From positions 186,001 through 250,000 of the forward strand of contig JBDVBY010000011.1 in assembly GCA_039942715.1 (NCBI GenBank): a stretch of 64,000 nt of DNA, written 5' to 3'. Positions 35,684 to 45,148 of the stretch are shown piece by piece (positions within the stretch are counted from its first letter, which is position 1; every line of letters starts with the position of its first letter). The DNA comes from JABDJX01 sp039942715 (lineage in GTDB: Bacteria > Pseudomonadota > Alphaproteobacteria > Rhodobacterales > Rhodobacteraceae). A program made the translations under genes and the position numbers. A model generated the notes under the pieces. That model did no database searches. It worked only from the letters and a program-made list of their open reading frames with translations, and was not told where the DNA came from.

Positions 35684-36525
35684 TGGCGTATGCTTTGGCC
35701 ATAAGCGTGTGGATCGCAGGGTGGTGGTTGAACGCGCGGCTGTCGCATTCGGCAGCGTCTGATACGCGCGCCTACAGCCTGTTGATCCCCGCAATTTTCG
35801 GAATGACCATCATCATCATGTGGGAAATTCTGGTGCAGATGCTCGACATCTCGGCCGTGATCTTGCCCGCGCCATCAGCGATTGCCGCCCGTTTTGCAGA
35901 CTCGCTGCACTTGCTGTGGGCCGACTTTGTTCAAACCATCCTGAAAGGCGCAATGACCGGCTATCTCATTGGAGCACTGGCTGCTTTTGCTGTCGCAATC
36001 CTAGCGGACCGCTCATCGTTCCTGACCAAAGGTATCCTTCCTGTAGGCGCCTTCATGGCTGCGCTTCCCATCGTTGGCACTGCACCGATCTTCGTTAAAT
36101 GGTTGGGCAGTGATTGGCAGTCAAAGGCCGCAGTTGTCGGTGTGATGGTGTTCTTCCCGATTCTGGTGAACACCGTCGCGGGCCTGAAAGACAACAGCGC
36201 AATGCAGCGCGATCTGATGCGAACCTATGGCGCAGGCTATTGGCCGATGTTGTTTAAATTGCGCCTGCCAGCCGCAATGCCGTTTATCTTCAACGGGTTA
36301 AAGATAAGCACAACGCTTGCCCTTATCGGTGCGATTGTTGCTGAATTCTTCGGCTCGCCAACAGTCGGTATGGGATTTCGCATCTCAACATCTGTCGGAC
36401 AACTCGCACTTGATCTAGTCTGGGCAGAAATCATCGTGGCGGCCATCGCTGGCTCCACATTCTACGGGGCCATGGCTTGGCTCGAAAAACGGGTCACCTT
36501 CTGGCACCCGTCACAAAGACAATAA
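35683..36525 (+). CDS. ABC transporter permease
   Basis: The 280-residue permease pairs with the gene before it. About seven helices are visible and the coupling loop is MRTYGAGYWPMLFKLRLPAA. The two permeases share this loop pattern and probably form a heterodimer. Start ATG at 35683 shares an A with the previous stop. Confidence 0.9.
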   Translation: MAYALAISVWIAGWWLNARLSHSAASDTRAYSLLIPAIFGMTIIIMWEILVQMLDISAVILPAPSAIAARFADSLHLLWADFVQTILKGAMTGYLIGALAAFAVAILADRSSFLTKGILPVGAFMAALPIVGTAPIFVKWLGSDWQSKAAVVGVMVFFPILVNTVAGLKDNSAMQRDLMRTYGAGYWPMLFKLRLPAAMPFIFNGLKISTTLALIGAIVAEFFGSPTVGMGFRISTSVGQLALDLVWAEIIVAAIAGSTFYGAMAWLEKRVTFWHPSQRQ

Positions 36526-36553
36526 CGAAGCAACTAACTGGGAGTTTAGAGAT

Positions 36554-37546
36554 ATGAAAAACATGATAATCGCAGCGGCAATGACCGCGTGTTTTGGCGG
36601 TGCGGCTTATGCCGACGGCCATGCAAACAGCGTTAAGCTGCAGCTTCAGTGGGTCACTCAATCGCAATTCGCAGGCTACTATGTGGCACAAGACAAGGGC
36701 TTTTACGAAGAAGAAGGCCTTGAGGTCGAAATCCTTTCAGGCGGCCCTGACATTGCTCCGCCGCAAGTCCTTGCAGGCGGTGGCGCTGACGCAATGCTTA
36801 ACTGGATGCCCTCTGCTTTGGCAGCCCGCGAAAAGGGCCTGCCAGTTGTGAACATCGCACAGCCCTTTAAAACCTCTGGTCTAATGCTGACCTGCTGGAA
36901 GGATACCGGCATTGAAAGCGTTGCGGACTTTAAGGGCAAAACGATCGGCGTTTGGTTCTTTGGTAACGAATATCCGTTCTTAAGCTGGATGAGCCAGGAA
37001 GGCATTTCCACAGATGGTGGCGACGATGGCGTAACGGTTCTAAAGCAGGGCTTTAACGTTGATCCGCTACTTCAGCGTCAGGCAGATTGCATCTCCACCA
37101 TGACCTACAACGAATATGGTCAGGTTCTGGACGCAGGGGTAAACCCGGATGATCTTGTGACCTTTAAGTACGAAGATCAGGGTGTGGCCACCTTGGAAGA
37201 CGGCATTTACGTGCTGGAAGAAAACCTTGAAGATCCGGTCTTTGTCGACAAAATGGTGCGTTTTGTGCGCGCTTCTATGAAGGGTTGGAAGTACGCCGAA
37301 GAGAACGTGGAAGAAGCAGGCCAGATCGTCACCGAAAACGACGAAACCGGTGCGCAGTCAGAAGAGGCACAAATCCGCATGATGGGCGAGATTGCCAAAC
37401 TGACAGCAGGCTCGGATGGCACGCTGGACGAGGCCGATTTCCAGCGCACCGTCGATACACTGTTGGCTGGTGGCTCTGACCCAGTGATCTCCAAGCAACC
37501 AGAGGGTGCATGGACCAGCATGATCACTGACAAAGCGCTGAACTAA
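36554..37546 (+). CDS. NMT1/THI5-type ABC substrate-binding protein
   Basis: The 330-residue protein has a Sec signal ending near AAYADG and the N-terminal pattern VKLQLQWVTQSQFAGYYVA of the THI5/NMT1-like family, which binds pyrimidine-type and related ring compounds. Context with preTA-hyuC-hydA makes uracil, thymine or a pyrimidine base the likely ligand, but a thiamine precursor or riboflavin-type ligand is possible. A strong terminator follows. Confidence 0.88.
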   Translation: MKNMIIAAAMTACFGGAAYADGHANSVKLQLQWVTQSQFAGYYVAQDKGFYEEEGLEVEILSGGPDIAPPQVLAGGGADAMLNWMPSALAAREKGLPVVNIAQPFKTSGLMLTCWKDTGIESVADFKGKTIGVWFFGNEYPFLSWMSQEGISTDGGDDGVTVLKQGFNVDPLLQRQADCISTMTYNEYGQVLDAGVNPDDLVTFKYEDQGVATLEDGIYVLEENLEDPVFVDKMVRFVRASMKGWKYAEENVEEAGQIVTENDETGAQSEEAQIRMMGEIAKLTAGSDGTLDEADFQRTVDTLLAGGSDPVISKQPEGAWTSMITDKALN

Positions 37547-37562
37547 GCGTCACAAATCAAAA

Positions 37563-37592
37563 GCCACCGCTTGAAATGGCGGTGGCATTTTC
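37563..37592 (+). terminator. Rho-independent terminator of the pyrimidine operon
   Basis: GCCACCGC and GCGGTGGC form a perfect 8-bp stem with an 8-base loop, followed by ATTTTC. It ends the operon after the binding protein. Confidence 0.8.
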
Positions 37593-37692
37593 ATCTTTTC
37601 TTATATTACGCGGGGTAAACGTAACCCGCAAACACGCAAAGCGTTGCAATTTCGCGAAAATTCCGGCTTATTTCGGCATCGCGTCCTAACAA

Positions 37693-38481
37693 GTGCTGCC
37701 AGTGACTGAAAACAACGCACCAGTTATCGAAATCCGCGACCTGCACAAAGCCTATGGCGGCGTGGAGGTTTTGAAGGGAGTCGACCTGACAGCCCCGCGT
37801 GGCCACGTTGTGTCACTGATTGGCTCGTCGGGCTCGGGCAAATCCACCCTCTTGCGCTGCGCCAATCTTCTGGAAAACAGTCAGGCCGGAGAGATACTCT
37901 TTGAGGGCGAGCCTATTTCTTGGAAAGGCAGCGGCGAAACCCGTGTGCCTTCAGACAAAGCCCAAGTCACCCGTATCCGCACCAATCTGTCGATGGTTTT
38001 TCAGCAGTTTAATCTCTGGGCGCATCTAACGATCCTGCAAAATGTCATGGAAGCGCCCTGCACCGTTCTGGGCCGCGACCGTGCAGAAGTAGATGAACAA
38101 GCGCGCGGGTATCTCTCCAAGGTCGGGATCGGTGACAAGTGTGATGCTTTCCCTGCCCAGCTTTCTGGTGGCCAACAACAACGTGCTGCCATCGCGCGCG
38201 CTCTTTGCATGGAACCACGCGCGCTCTTGTTCGACGAACCAACATCCGCGCTCGACCCCGAGTTGGAACAAGAGGTTGTCAAAGTCATCAAAGACCTCGC
38301 CGATGAGGGGCGCACGATGATCATCGTAACCCACGACATGCGCCTTGCCGCGGATGTCTCGGATCACGTGGTTTTTCTCCATCAGGGGAAGATCACAGAA
38401 GAAGGGCCGCCTGAACGTTTGTTTGGCGCGCCCGAAACTGAACGGCTGCAACAGTTCTTAAGTGCAACCAAAGCTGCATAA
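37693..38481 (+). CDS. Polar amino acid ABC transporter ATPase (HisP/ArtP type)
   Basis: The 262-residue ATPase has Walker A GSSGSGKST, signature LSGGQQQR and Walker B LLFDEPTSALD, with the HisP-like stretch VFQQFNLWAHLT. Start is a GTG at 37693; another GTG at 37702 is equally possible because neither has a good ribosome site. It opens an ATPase, binding protein, permease, permease cluster. Confidence 0.9.
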   Translation: MLPVTENNAPVIEIRDLHKAYGGVEVLKGVDLTAPRGHVVSLIGSSGSGKSTLLRCANLLENSQAGEILFEGEPISWKGSGETRVPSDKAQVTRIRTNLSMVFQQFNLWAHLTILQNVMEAPCTVLGRDRAEVDEQARGYLSKVGIGDKCDAFPAQLSGGQQQRAAIARALCMEPRALLFDEPTSALDPELEQEVVKVIKDLADEGRTMIIVTHDMRLAADVSDHVVFLHQGKITEEGPPERLFGAPETERLQQFLSATKAA

Positions 38482-38510
38482 ACGCATATTTTTTCTATGG
38501 GAGTAGAAGT

Positions 38511-39227
38511 ATGAAAAACCTTATCCTTACCTCAGCCGCCTTTGCCCTTGTGGCAGGCATGGCTATGGCGCAAGACGTCGTTCGCCTTGGCACCGAAGGC
38601 GCTTACGAGCCTTGGAATTATCTTGACGATAGTGGCGAAGTCGCGGGCTTTGAACGCGATCTGGGCGACGAGCTGTGCAAGCGCGCTGAAATGACCTGCG
38701 AATGGGTGACGAATGATTGGGATTCGATCATCCCCAACCTTGTTTCGGGCAACTACGACGCCATCATGGCGGGCATGTCGATTACTGCAGAACGTCAGGA
38801 AGTCATCGACTTTACGCAAGGCTACACACCGCCTGATCCATCGTCTTATCTCGCCTTGTCCAAGGACGTCGATCCGGCAAGCGCCGTGATCGCAGCACAG
38901 ACAAGCACCATTCAGGCGGCTTTTGTCGCTGAAAAGGGCATGACATTGGTTGAATTCGCAACGCCTGAAGAAACCATCGCTGCAGTGCGCAATGGCGAAG
39001 CAGACGCGGTTCTTGCGGACAGCTCGTACTTGGCCGCAATTGCCAAAGAAGACTCAAGCGTCGTACTTCTTGATCAGGAAGAGATGATCGGCGGTGGCGT
39101 TGCCATGGGTTTCCGCAAATCCGATGGTGACATGCGCACCAAGTTCGATGCCGCGATCCAATCTATGAAGGACGACGGCTCGCTGAACGAGCTGATCACC
39201 AAATGGGAAGTTGCCTCAACTTTCTAA
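38511..39227 (+). CDS. Polar amino acid ABC substrate-binding protein
   Basis: The 238-residue protein has a signal peptide ending near AMAQD and the solute-binding family 3 signature (EGAYEPWNYLDDSGEVAGFE in part: GFERDLGDELCKRA). These proteins bind lysine, arginine, ornithine, histidine or related amino acids and opines. A hairpin after the stop probably sets its excess over the permeases. Confidence 0.88.
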   Translation: MKNLILTSAAFALVAGMAMAQDVVRLGTEGAYEPWNYLDDSGEVAGFERDLGDELCKRAEMTCEWVTNDWDSIIPNLVSGNYDAIMAGMSITAERQEVIDFTQGYTPPDPSSYLALSKDVDPASAVIAAQTSTIQAAFVAEKGMTLVEFATPEETIAAVRNGEADAVLADSSYLAAIAKEDSSVVLLDQEEMIGGGVAMGFRKSDGDMRTKFDAAIQSMKDDGSLNELITKWEVASTF

Positions 39228-39266
39228 GAGAAGGCTGGGTTATTATTAACTCAAAATATTCCGGTG

Positions 39267-39292
39267 GGTCGGCGCATATTAGTGCGCCGACC
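39267..39292 (+). terminator. Attenuating hairpin after the binding-protein gene
   Basis: GGTCGGCGCA and TGCGCCGACC make a perfect 10-bp stem with a 6-base loop. Hairpins at this place commonly protect the binding-protein mRNA and reduce read-through into the permeases. Confidence 0.7.
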
Positions 39293-39314
39293 TTCCCTCA
39301 AAATAGGAGCCTGA

Positions 39315-40178
39315 ATGTTCAGTTTTTGCACCGATCCTGAAACACTGGCTCATGCCAAGTGGCTCGCGTGCTATCTGACAACAGGCAAACACCTCTCGCT
39401 TTATTGGTCCTTTGTGACCGTCCTAACTCTCCTTGCCATCACTGCGCCCACAGCACTTGCCTTTGGCTTTGCGGGGGCGACGGCGGCGCGTAGCACTGTT
39501 GCGCCCCTGCGCTGGGTTGGCAAAACTTACATCGCTGTTGTGCGCGGAGTCCCTGACATCGCGTTTTTTTTGTTCTTCGTCATCGCTCTCGATCAGGCGT
39601 TCGAGTGGATCCGCCACCAAATCTATTGCCCCGATTGGACCGAGCCAATTCGCCAAGGCAATGACTTCGTTGTTTGTGCCGCCGCCAAGCTTCCCTTGGG
39701 CAATGCGCCGCAATGGATTCACGAAGTCTATGGCTTCCTCTTGGCTGTTCTCACCTTCGCGATCGTTTTTGGAGCTTTCGCCGCTAACGTTCTGTTTGGG
39801 GCCATGCGCGCAGTCCCACGTGGGCAGCTAGAAACAGCCGAAGCCTACGGCATGACACGCGCCCAAACCTTCCGCCGGGTGCTTGTGCCGCAAATGTGGA
39901 TTTACGCGCTGCCTGGTCTGTCAAACCTATGGATGATCCTGATCAAAGCGACGCCGCTTCTGTTTCTGCTTGGCGTAGAAGACATCGTCTTTTGGGCCCG
40001 CGAACTTGGTGGCACCAAGCTGCCACGCTTTACGGATTACCCACATGGCGATTGGCGCATCTGGTATTTCCTTGGGCTTCTCGTATTCTACCTCGGCTTC
40101 ACCAAACTATCTGAAATCGTCCTTGGGCGCCTAACCCAGAAACTCTCGCGCGGCCAAAACACATTGGGTGCCACATGA
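39315..40178 (+). CDS. Polar amino acid ABC permease (HisQ type)
   Basis: The 287-residue permease has the conserved VRGVPDIAFFLFF region and the coupling loop ETAEAYGMTRAQTFRRVL. It is followed by its partner permease with an ATGA overlap. The large loop between early helices carries two cysteines (YCPDW and VVCAAA), which are not usual for the family. Confidence 0.88.
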   Translation: MFSFCTDPETLAHAKWLACYLTTGKHLSLYWSFVTVLTLLAITAPTALAFGFAGATAARSTVAPLRWVGKTYIAVVRGVPDIAFFLFFVIALDQAFEWIRHQIYCPDWTEPIRQGNDFVVCAAAKLPLGNAPQWIHEVYGFLLAVLTFAIVFGAFAANVLFGAMRAVPRGQLETAEAYGMTRAQTFRRVLVPQMWIYALPGLSNLWMILIKATPLLFLLGVEDIVFWARELGGTKLPRFTDYPHGDWRIWYFLGLLVFYLGFTKLSEIVLGRLTQKLSRGQNTLGAT

Positions 40179-40978
40179 GCTGTTGGGAAACTGTTCAGGC
40201 CTATGCTTTGCGTTCCATCGGCATTGGCGAACGGCTCCTGCCGCGCGATGATTTCACCGTCTGTCAGCAGTTTACGCTGATCGGTTCGGGCATGATCTGG
40301 AACATCTATTTCGGTTTGTTGGCGCTGATGATTGGTTTCTTCCTCGCCCACGCTGCGGCGTTAGGCAAAGCCAGCGATAACGTAGTGCTGCGCAAGGCGG
40401 CGGAATGGTTCATCCTGATATTTCGCGGTTCGCCGCTCTTTATCCAGTTCTTCCTCGCCTACTTCGTCTTCCTCAAACTCAAACAAATCGGCGTCTTCCC
40501 GTTCCTGACCTCGGCGCAAGCGGGTGCGCTCGTGGTTTTGATCCTCAACACGGCTGCTTATTCAGGCGAGATTCTTTATGGCGCGCTAAGAACCGTTCCT
40601 CGTGGCGATATCGAAGCGGCCGAAGCTTACGGACTAACCGGATGGAACCGCTTTCGCCGCATCACATGGCCTACGATGCTGCGGCTTGCATGGCCCGCCT
40701 ACACGAACGAGGCGATTTTTCTGTTCCAATCAACAACGCTGGTGTTCTTCTCAGGCTTCCCCGCATGGCAGCAACGCGGAGACGCCCTCTATTACGCGTC
40801 CTATTTCGCGGATAAAACGTTCAACCCGTTTATCCCGTATCCCATCGTCGCATTCTACTTCGTGCTGCTAACTCTGATAGTCATTTCGATATTTGGCCTC
40901 GTGAACAAGCGCCTGAACAGGCACCTGCCACAAGAAGAACACCGCAAACTAAAGGTCAGACCAAACTTGATCCGCTAA
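40175..40978 (+). CDS. Polar amino acid ABC permease (HisM type)
   Basis: The 267-residue permease has the FRGSPLFIQFFLAYF motif and the coupling loop EAAEAYGLTGWNRFRRIT. It completes the transporter. Its stop is 8 bp from the stop of the convergent dehydrogenase cassette. Confidence 0.88.
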   Translation: MSCWETVQAYALRSIGIGERLLPRDDFTVCQQFTLIGSGMIWNIYFGLLALMIGFFLAHAAALGKASDNVVLRKAAEWFILIFRGSPLFIQFFLAYFVFLKLKQIGVFPFLTSAQAGALVVLILNTAAYSGEILYGALRTVPRGDIEAAEAYGLTGWNRFRRITWPTMLRLAWPAYTNEAIFLFQSTTLVFFSGFPAWQQRGDALYYASYFADKTFNPFIPYPIVAFYFVLLTLIVISIFGLVNKRLNRHLPQEEHRKLKVRPNLIR

Positions 40979-40986
40979 GGCGCGCG

Positions 40987-41745
40987 CTAGCGGCCCATCC
41001 AGCCCCCGTCGACCACCAATATCTCACCATTCACATAATCCGATGCACTAGAGGCAAGGAAAACCGCAGGTCCGCCAAAATCAGCAGGTGTGCCCCAACG
41101 TCCTTGGGGAATACGCTCCAAAATCGACCTTGAGCGATCCGCATCGTCCTGCAACGCTTGCGTATTGTCGGTGGCGATATAACCCGGTGCAATCGCGTTT
41201 ACGTTCACACCCTTGCCGCCCCACTCGTTTGCCAACGCCTTGGTCAGTTGACCAACACCACCCTTAGAGGCCGCATAACCGGGCACGGTGATCCCGCCTT
41301 GGAACGTCAGCAGCGATGCGGTGAAAATGATCTTGCCTGATCCGCGCTCTACCATGCCGCGCCCAATTTCGCGGCTCAAAACGAACTGAGCTGAGAGGTT
41401 CACCTCAATCACCTCATCCCACCAATCGTCGGGATGCTCTGCCGCAGGTTTGCGTTTAATCGTGCCAGCGTTGTTTATTAATATGTCTGGGTTGATGTCG
41501 TCAGTCTCGACTTGTTTGGCAAACTCCAAAACAGCCGCACGGTCAGAGAAATCACATTGATATCCACGAAAATCGCGTCCCATCCCAGTGACAACCTTTT
41601 CAACATCGCTACCAGCTTCCAATGTGGCCGAAACCCCAACAATGTCGGCACCCGCAGTCGCCAAAGCCTCGGCCATACCACGCCCAATGCCACGTTTGCA
41701 GCCTGTCACAAGGGCGGTTTTGCCGCTTAGATCAAACATCTTCAT
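40987..41745 (-). CDS. Short-chain dehydrogenase, KduD-like
   Basis: The 252-residue SDR has the cofactor loop GCKRGIGRGMA, NNAG and the YAASKGG active-site Tyr/Lys. It resembles 2-deoxy-gluconate/2-keto-3-deoxygluconate 5-dehydrogenases (KduD), which act in sugar acid breakdown. It overlaps the upstream alcohol dehydrogenase by ATGA. The exact sugar acid is not clear. Confidence 0.85.
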   Translation of the reverse strand: MKMFDLSGKTALVTGCKRGIGRGMAEALATAGADIVGVSATLEAGSDVEKVVTGMGRDFRGYQCDFSDRAAVLEFAKQVETDDINPDILINNAGTIKRKPAAEHPDDWWDEVIEVNLSAQFVLSREIGRGMVERGSGKIIFTASLLTFQGGITVPGYAASKGGVGQLTKALANEWGGKGVNVNAIAPGYIATDNTQALQDDADRSRSILERIPQGRWGTPADFGGPAVFLASSASDYVNGEILVVDGGWMGR

Positions 41746-42767
41746 GATAGTTCTCCGACCTTGATCAGGCTTTTCATTGCTGTTGGGCTGCTATCCAAAG
41801 ACTCAAAAGCCGCTTGGATGTTGGAAAGTGGGCTCACATCAGTGATGAAAGTGTCCGCATCAACTCCGCCAGACGCAATGATCGCGATTGCCTTTTCATA
41901 ATCCTCAGGCTCGTAAACCCGTACACCAACCAGCTTCAGCTCACGCCAAAAAAACTGGAACATATCCACGGTTGGTTTCTGCGCATGGATTGCCACCATA
42001 ACGATACGCCCACGCGTTGCGGCCACTTGGGTCATGGCGTCTGCACCGGGTTGGCTGCCCGATACTTCAAACACAACATCAGCACCCTTGCCGCCTGTAC
42101 GCGTTTCAATATCAGCCTTTAGGTCCGTCTCGGTCGGGTTGATCGTCTCAAATCCCATCTTTTCAGCAATTGCCAACCGGTGCGGGTTCACTTCAGAGAT
42201 GACAACTTTGCCACCAGCATCGCGCGCGACCATCGCAACCAACACACCAATGGGGCCTCCGCCGATGACCACTACGTCTTCGTCGACTTGCAGGTCAGAC
42301 ATCCGTACGTCGTGACATGCAACCGCGACAGGCTCAATCAGCGCCGCATGATCCATGCGCATATCGTCGGGCAACACATGCAGCGTGTGGGCGGGCACGT
42401 TCCAGATCTCCTGCATCGCCCCATCTGTATCCAGCCCCAAGAATTTGAGGTTATGACAAATGTGCTGATGCCCTGCGTTACAGGCCGGGCAATCCCCGCA
42501 GTGGTCCAGCGGGCGTACGACAACTTTCTGACCGGCAGTGAAGCCTTCGCCGTCGGTCTCAACAACGCCTGACATCTCGTGCCCAACAACGCGGTTCAAA
42601 CCGACGCGGGCATCCATGTTGCCGTGATAAACGTGCATGTCGGTGCCACATATCCCGCAATAGGCAATGCGTACCGGTACTTCTCCAGCGCCCGGCGCGA
42701 CCGCTTCTCGTTGTTCAACTGCAAAGCTTTTGTCGCCTCTGTAAAAAGCGGCGTTGATCATGCTCAT
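41742..42767 (-). CDS. Zinc-dependent alcohol dehydrogenase, sugar-acid type
   Basis: The 341-residue MDR enzyme has the catalytic zinc residues in GICGTDMH and VGHEMSG, the structural zinc cysteines CGDCPACNAGHQHIC, and the NAD loop GGGPIGVLVA. It belongs to the sorbitol/L-threonine/L-galactonate dehydrogenase group. It is flanked by ATGA overlaps on both sides, so the three enzymes are made together. Confidence 0.88.
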   Translation of the reverse strand: MSMINAAFYRGDKSFAVEQREAVAPGAGEVPVRIAYCGICGTDMHVYHGNMDARVGLNRVVGHEMSGVVETDGEGFTAGQKVVVRPLDHCGDCPACNAGHQHICHNLKFLGLDTDGAMQEIWNVPAHTLHVLPDDMRMDHAALIEPVAVACHDVRMSDLQVDEDVVVIGGGPIGVLVAMVARDAGGKVVISEVNPHRLAIAEKMGFETINPTETDLKADIETRTGGKGADVVFEVSGSQPGADAMTQVAATRGRIVMVAIHAQKPTVDMFQFFWRELKLVGVRVYEPEDYEKAIAIIASGGVDADTFITDVSPLSNIQAAFESLDSSPTAMKSLIKVGELS

Positions 42768-43864
42768 TTGTGCATCCCCTCGTGTGCGTCGTTCAATTTG
42801 TCCCAGTCAAAGTTCACGCCAATGCCGGGCTCGTTAGGTGCTATGGCCAAATGGTCTTCCACCACAAGTGGCCGCAGTGTGTATTCGTCAATCGGAAAGG
42901 AATGAACCTCAATCCAGCCAGCGTTTTCGCGCCCCGATACGAGGCTCACGTGTAACTCCTGCATGCCATGACTGCAAACTGGTATCCCAGTTTTAGTGGC
43001 CAAATCGGCGACCTGTAACCAACCGGTTATGCCACCGCAGTTTGACGCATCCGGTTGCAAAAAGCTTAGCTTGGCATCTTCAACTGCGTGTTCAAACTCA
43101 TGGATCGTGTGCAGGTTTTCTCCCATCGCTAAAGGCATGCCTGTGGCGTCGGCAATGCGACCATAGCCTTTGTAGTCATCCGGAATTGTCGGCTCTTCGA
43201 ACCATGTGATGTCATAGGGCTTGAAAGCAATTGCCGCTTCAATCGCCTGTTCCACAGACATCGAGTAATTGGCATCAACCATGAAAGTCACGTCAGACCC
43301 GATCAGATCGCGGACCGCCTTAATGCGCGCGACATCCTCGGCCAAGGTCGGCTGACCAATCTTGATTTTCACACCGTCAAATCCGCGATCCAGATATCCT
43401 TGAATGCTGCCCAGCAGCTTTGGCAATGGAAAATTCAGATCAATCCCGCCTGCATATGCACGACACCGATCAGATGCGCCGCCTGATGCCTTCCACAATG
43501 GCTGACCGCTGGTTTTCAGCCGCAGATCCCAAAGCGCGATATCAACGGCAGAGATCGCAAACGATGCAATCCCACCGCGGGCCACGTAATGGACATGCCA
43601 CTGCATCGCGTCATAAAGCGCCTCAACATCGCGCGCATCCTGCCCCATCAAAAAGGGCGAAAGGTCGTCTTGGATCATCGCAACAATCGCGCTGCCGCCC
43701 TTGCCGCCAGTGTAAGTGTAGCCCGTGCCGCTTTGACCATCAGCTAGCGTTACAGTCGCTGTGATCAGTTGAAAATGCGTGTGATCGCCGTGTTTGGCAT
43801 CGCTCAAAACTTCAGCTAGCGGCACATCAAAGGCGCGCACCTTTATAGATTTGATTTCACTCAT
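42764..43864 (-). CDS. Enolase-superfamily dehydratase, mandelate racemase type
   Basis: The 366-residue protein has the KIKIG Lys-x-Lys base pair, metal ligands Asp (MVDANYS), Glu (WFEEPTIP) and Glu (MGENLH), and the His of SHGMQELH paired with Asp in LQPDASNCGG. This is the mandelate racemase subgroup, which includes acid-sugar dehydratases and racemases. The linked dehydrogenases suggest a sugar or polyhydroxy acid dehydratase; an amino acid-derived substrate is an alternative given the amino acid-type transporter. Confidence 0.85.
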   Translation of the reverse strand: MSEIKSIKVRAFDVPLAEVLSDAKHGDHTHFQLITATVTLADGQSGTGYTYTGGKGGSAIVAMIQDDLSPFLMGQDARDVEALYDAMQWHVHYVARGGIASFAISAVDIALWDLRLKTSGQPLWKASGGASDRCRAYAGGIDLNFPLPKLLGSIQGYLDRGFDGVKIKIGQPTLAEDVARIKAVRDLIGSDVTFMVDANYSMSVEQAIEAAIAFKPYDITWFEEPTIPDDYKGYGRIADATGMPLAMGENLHTIHEFEHAVEDAKLSFLQPDASNCGGITGWLQVADLATKTGIPVCSHGMQELHVSLVSGRENAGWIEVHSFPIDEYTLRPLVVEDHLAIAPNEPGIGVNFDWDKLNDAHEGMHK

Positions 43865-43878
43865 ACTCCCCCCATGCT

Positions 43879-44310
43879 TTAGCTATGTTCCCGTTGCCGC
43901 AAGCGCGTCTCGCGCAGAGTTTCCACCAAAATGGCGGTCAAAAGCCCAAACATCAAAAGCCCGTTCGCCGCGGCCATTCCTCCAAGCAACCGCCACTCCT
44001 GCGGCAGCAAGATGTCACCAAAACCAAGCGTCGTGAAGGCGACAAGTGCAAAGTACACTGACGCTTCAAACTCCACAAAAACATCCAAGAAGTAGAGCGC
44101 AATTGCCCAAAGCCAGACGGCTGCTGTCATCATGAAGAGTGTCCAGATCAGCGACATAGTAAGGACCACCATAAGCTTTGGTCCATGCGGCGGCTTCGTC
44201 GACCAACCGTGCAAGCGAACCAAGATCACCTCCAGTATCCACCACGATAACGTCGCAATGAGGAATGAAGTGAGCGTCAAGGCGCTCCCAATTGTCAGTT
44301 GGGTCAGCAT
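43879..44310 (-). CDS. Two-helix potassium channel-like protein
   Basis: The 143-residue protein has about four hydrophobic segments and a pore loop with TTLGFGDI, close to the TVGYGD potassium selectivity filter. It is a Ion_trans_2-type subunit. The start at 44310 (MLTQLTIGSAL) avoids overlap with smpB; a longer reading begins at 44394. No RCK or cyclic-nucleotide domain is present. Confidence 0.8.
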   Translation of the reverse strand: MLTQLTIGSALTLTSFLIATLSWWILEVILVRLHGWSTKPPHGPKLMVVLTMSLIWTLFMMTAAVWLWAIALYFLDVFVEFEASVYFALVAFTTLGFGDILLPQEWRLLGGMAAANGLLMFGLLTAILVETLRETRLRQREHS

Positions 44311-44386
44311 GCTCGCACTCTTTCTCGCTTGCGTTATAGGGTCAACCTCTGGACATGGCGCTTTGAAATCCCTATCTCGGCACGTC

Positions 44387-44860
44387 ATGGCCAAAGATAA
44401 GGAAAACTCGAATTACAAAGTCGTCGCCGAGAACCGGCGCGCGCGCTACGACTATGCCATTGAGGATGACATCGAGTGCGGCATGATGTTGATGGGGTCC
44501 GAGGTCAAATCAATGCGCGTTGGCCAGTCTAACATCGCCGAAAGCTATGCGGCGGTAGAGGATGGCGAGCTGTGGTTGGTGAACAGTTACATCGCACCTT
44601 ACGAACAAGCTATGTTCGGTCATGATGATCGCCGGCGCCGCAAACTGTTGGTTTCCAAAAAAGAACTATCGAGATTGTGGAACGCGACACAGCGCAAGGG
44701 CATGACTCTTGTGCCGTTGGTGATGTACTTCAATCATAAGGGTCGCGCGAAGATTAAGCTCGGTTTGGGTAAGGGTAAAAAAGCGCACGACAAGCGCGAT
44801 ACCGAGGCCAAACGTGATTGGAGCCGCCAGAAACAGCGGCTCCTAAAGGACAATGGCTAA
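44387..44860 (+). CDS. smpB: SsrA-binding protein SmpB
   Basis: SmpB binds tmRNA and brings it to stalled ribosomes. The 157-residue protein has NYKVVAENRRARYDY and the GSEVKS-x-R motif, with the basic C-terminal tail (KRDWSRQKQRLLK). The ATG at 44387 is the family start. The tmRNA gene itself is not in the window. Confidence 0.97.
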   Translation: MAKDKENSNYKVVAENRRARYDYAIEDDIECGMMLMGSEVKSMRVGQSNIAESYAAVEDGELWLVNSYIAPYEQAMFGHDDRRRRKLLVSKKELSRLWNATQRKGMTLVPLVMYFNHKGRAKIKLGLGKGKKAHDKRDTEAKRDWSRQKQRLLKDNG

Positions 44861-44866
44861 AGTCGA

Positions 44867-45148
44867 CTAGTTGTTTTCGTTGATGTCGCGGTCCCAGACT
44901 TTAACCTGACCTTCGCGCACACCGACCATCCGGCGGATGCCAATCCAAGCGATCAGCGACAAGACACCAAAGACTACAAGTGCTATCGGCAATGATGTGG
45001 ACAGTCCGGGTATGCCGACCAACAGGCCAAATCCTACGCCCGCTGCTCCCAGAGCAAAGCCAAGGAAAATCTGCGCTGGTGCCAGTACTTCAAGAATAGC
45101 CAGTGCCAGTGCCCCAATCATCCAAACCCACCAAAGTGACCAAGTCAT
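44867..45148 (-). CDS. NfeD-family membrane protein
   Basis: The 93-residue protein has three hydrophobic helices and the short NfeD-like C-terminal tail. It is the usual partner of SPFH proteins such as the gene upstream, with which it overlaps by ATGA. The pair organises inner-membrane microdomains. Confidence 0.85.
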   Translation of the reverse strand: MTWSLWWVWMIGALALAILEVLAPAQIFLGFALGAAGVGFGLLVGIPGLSTSLPIALVVFGVLSLIAWIGIRRMVGVREGQVKVWDRDINENN

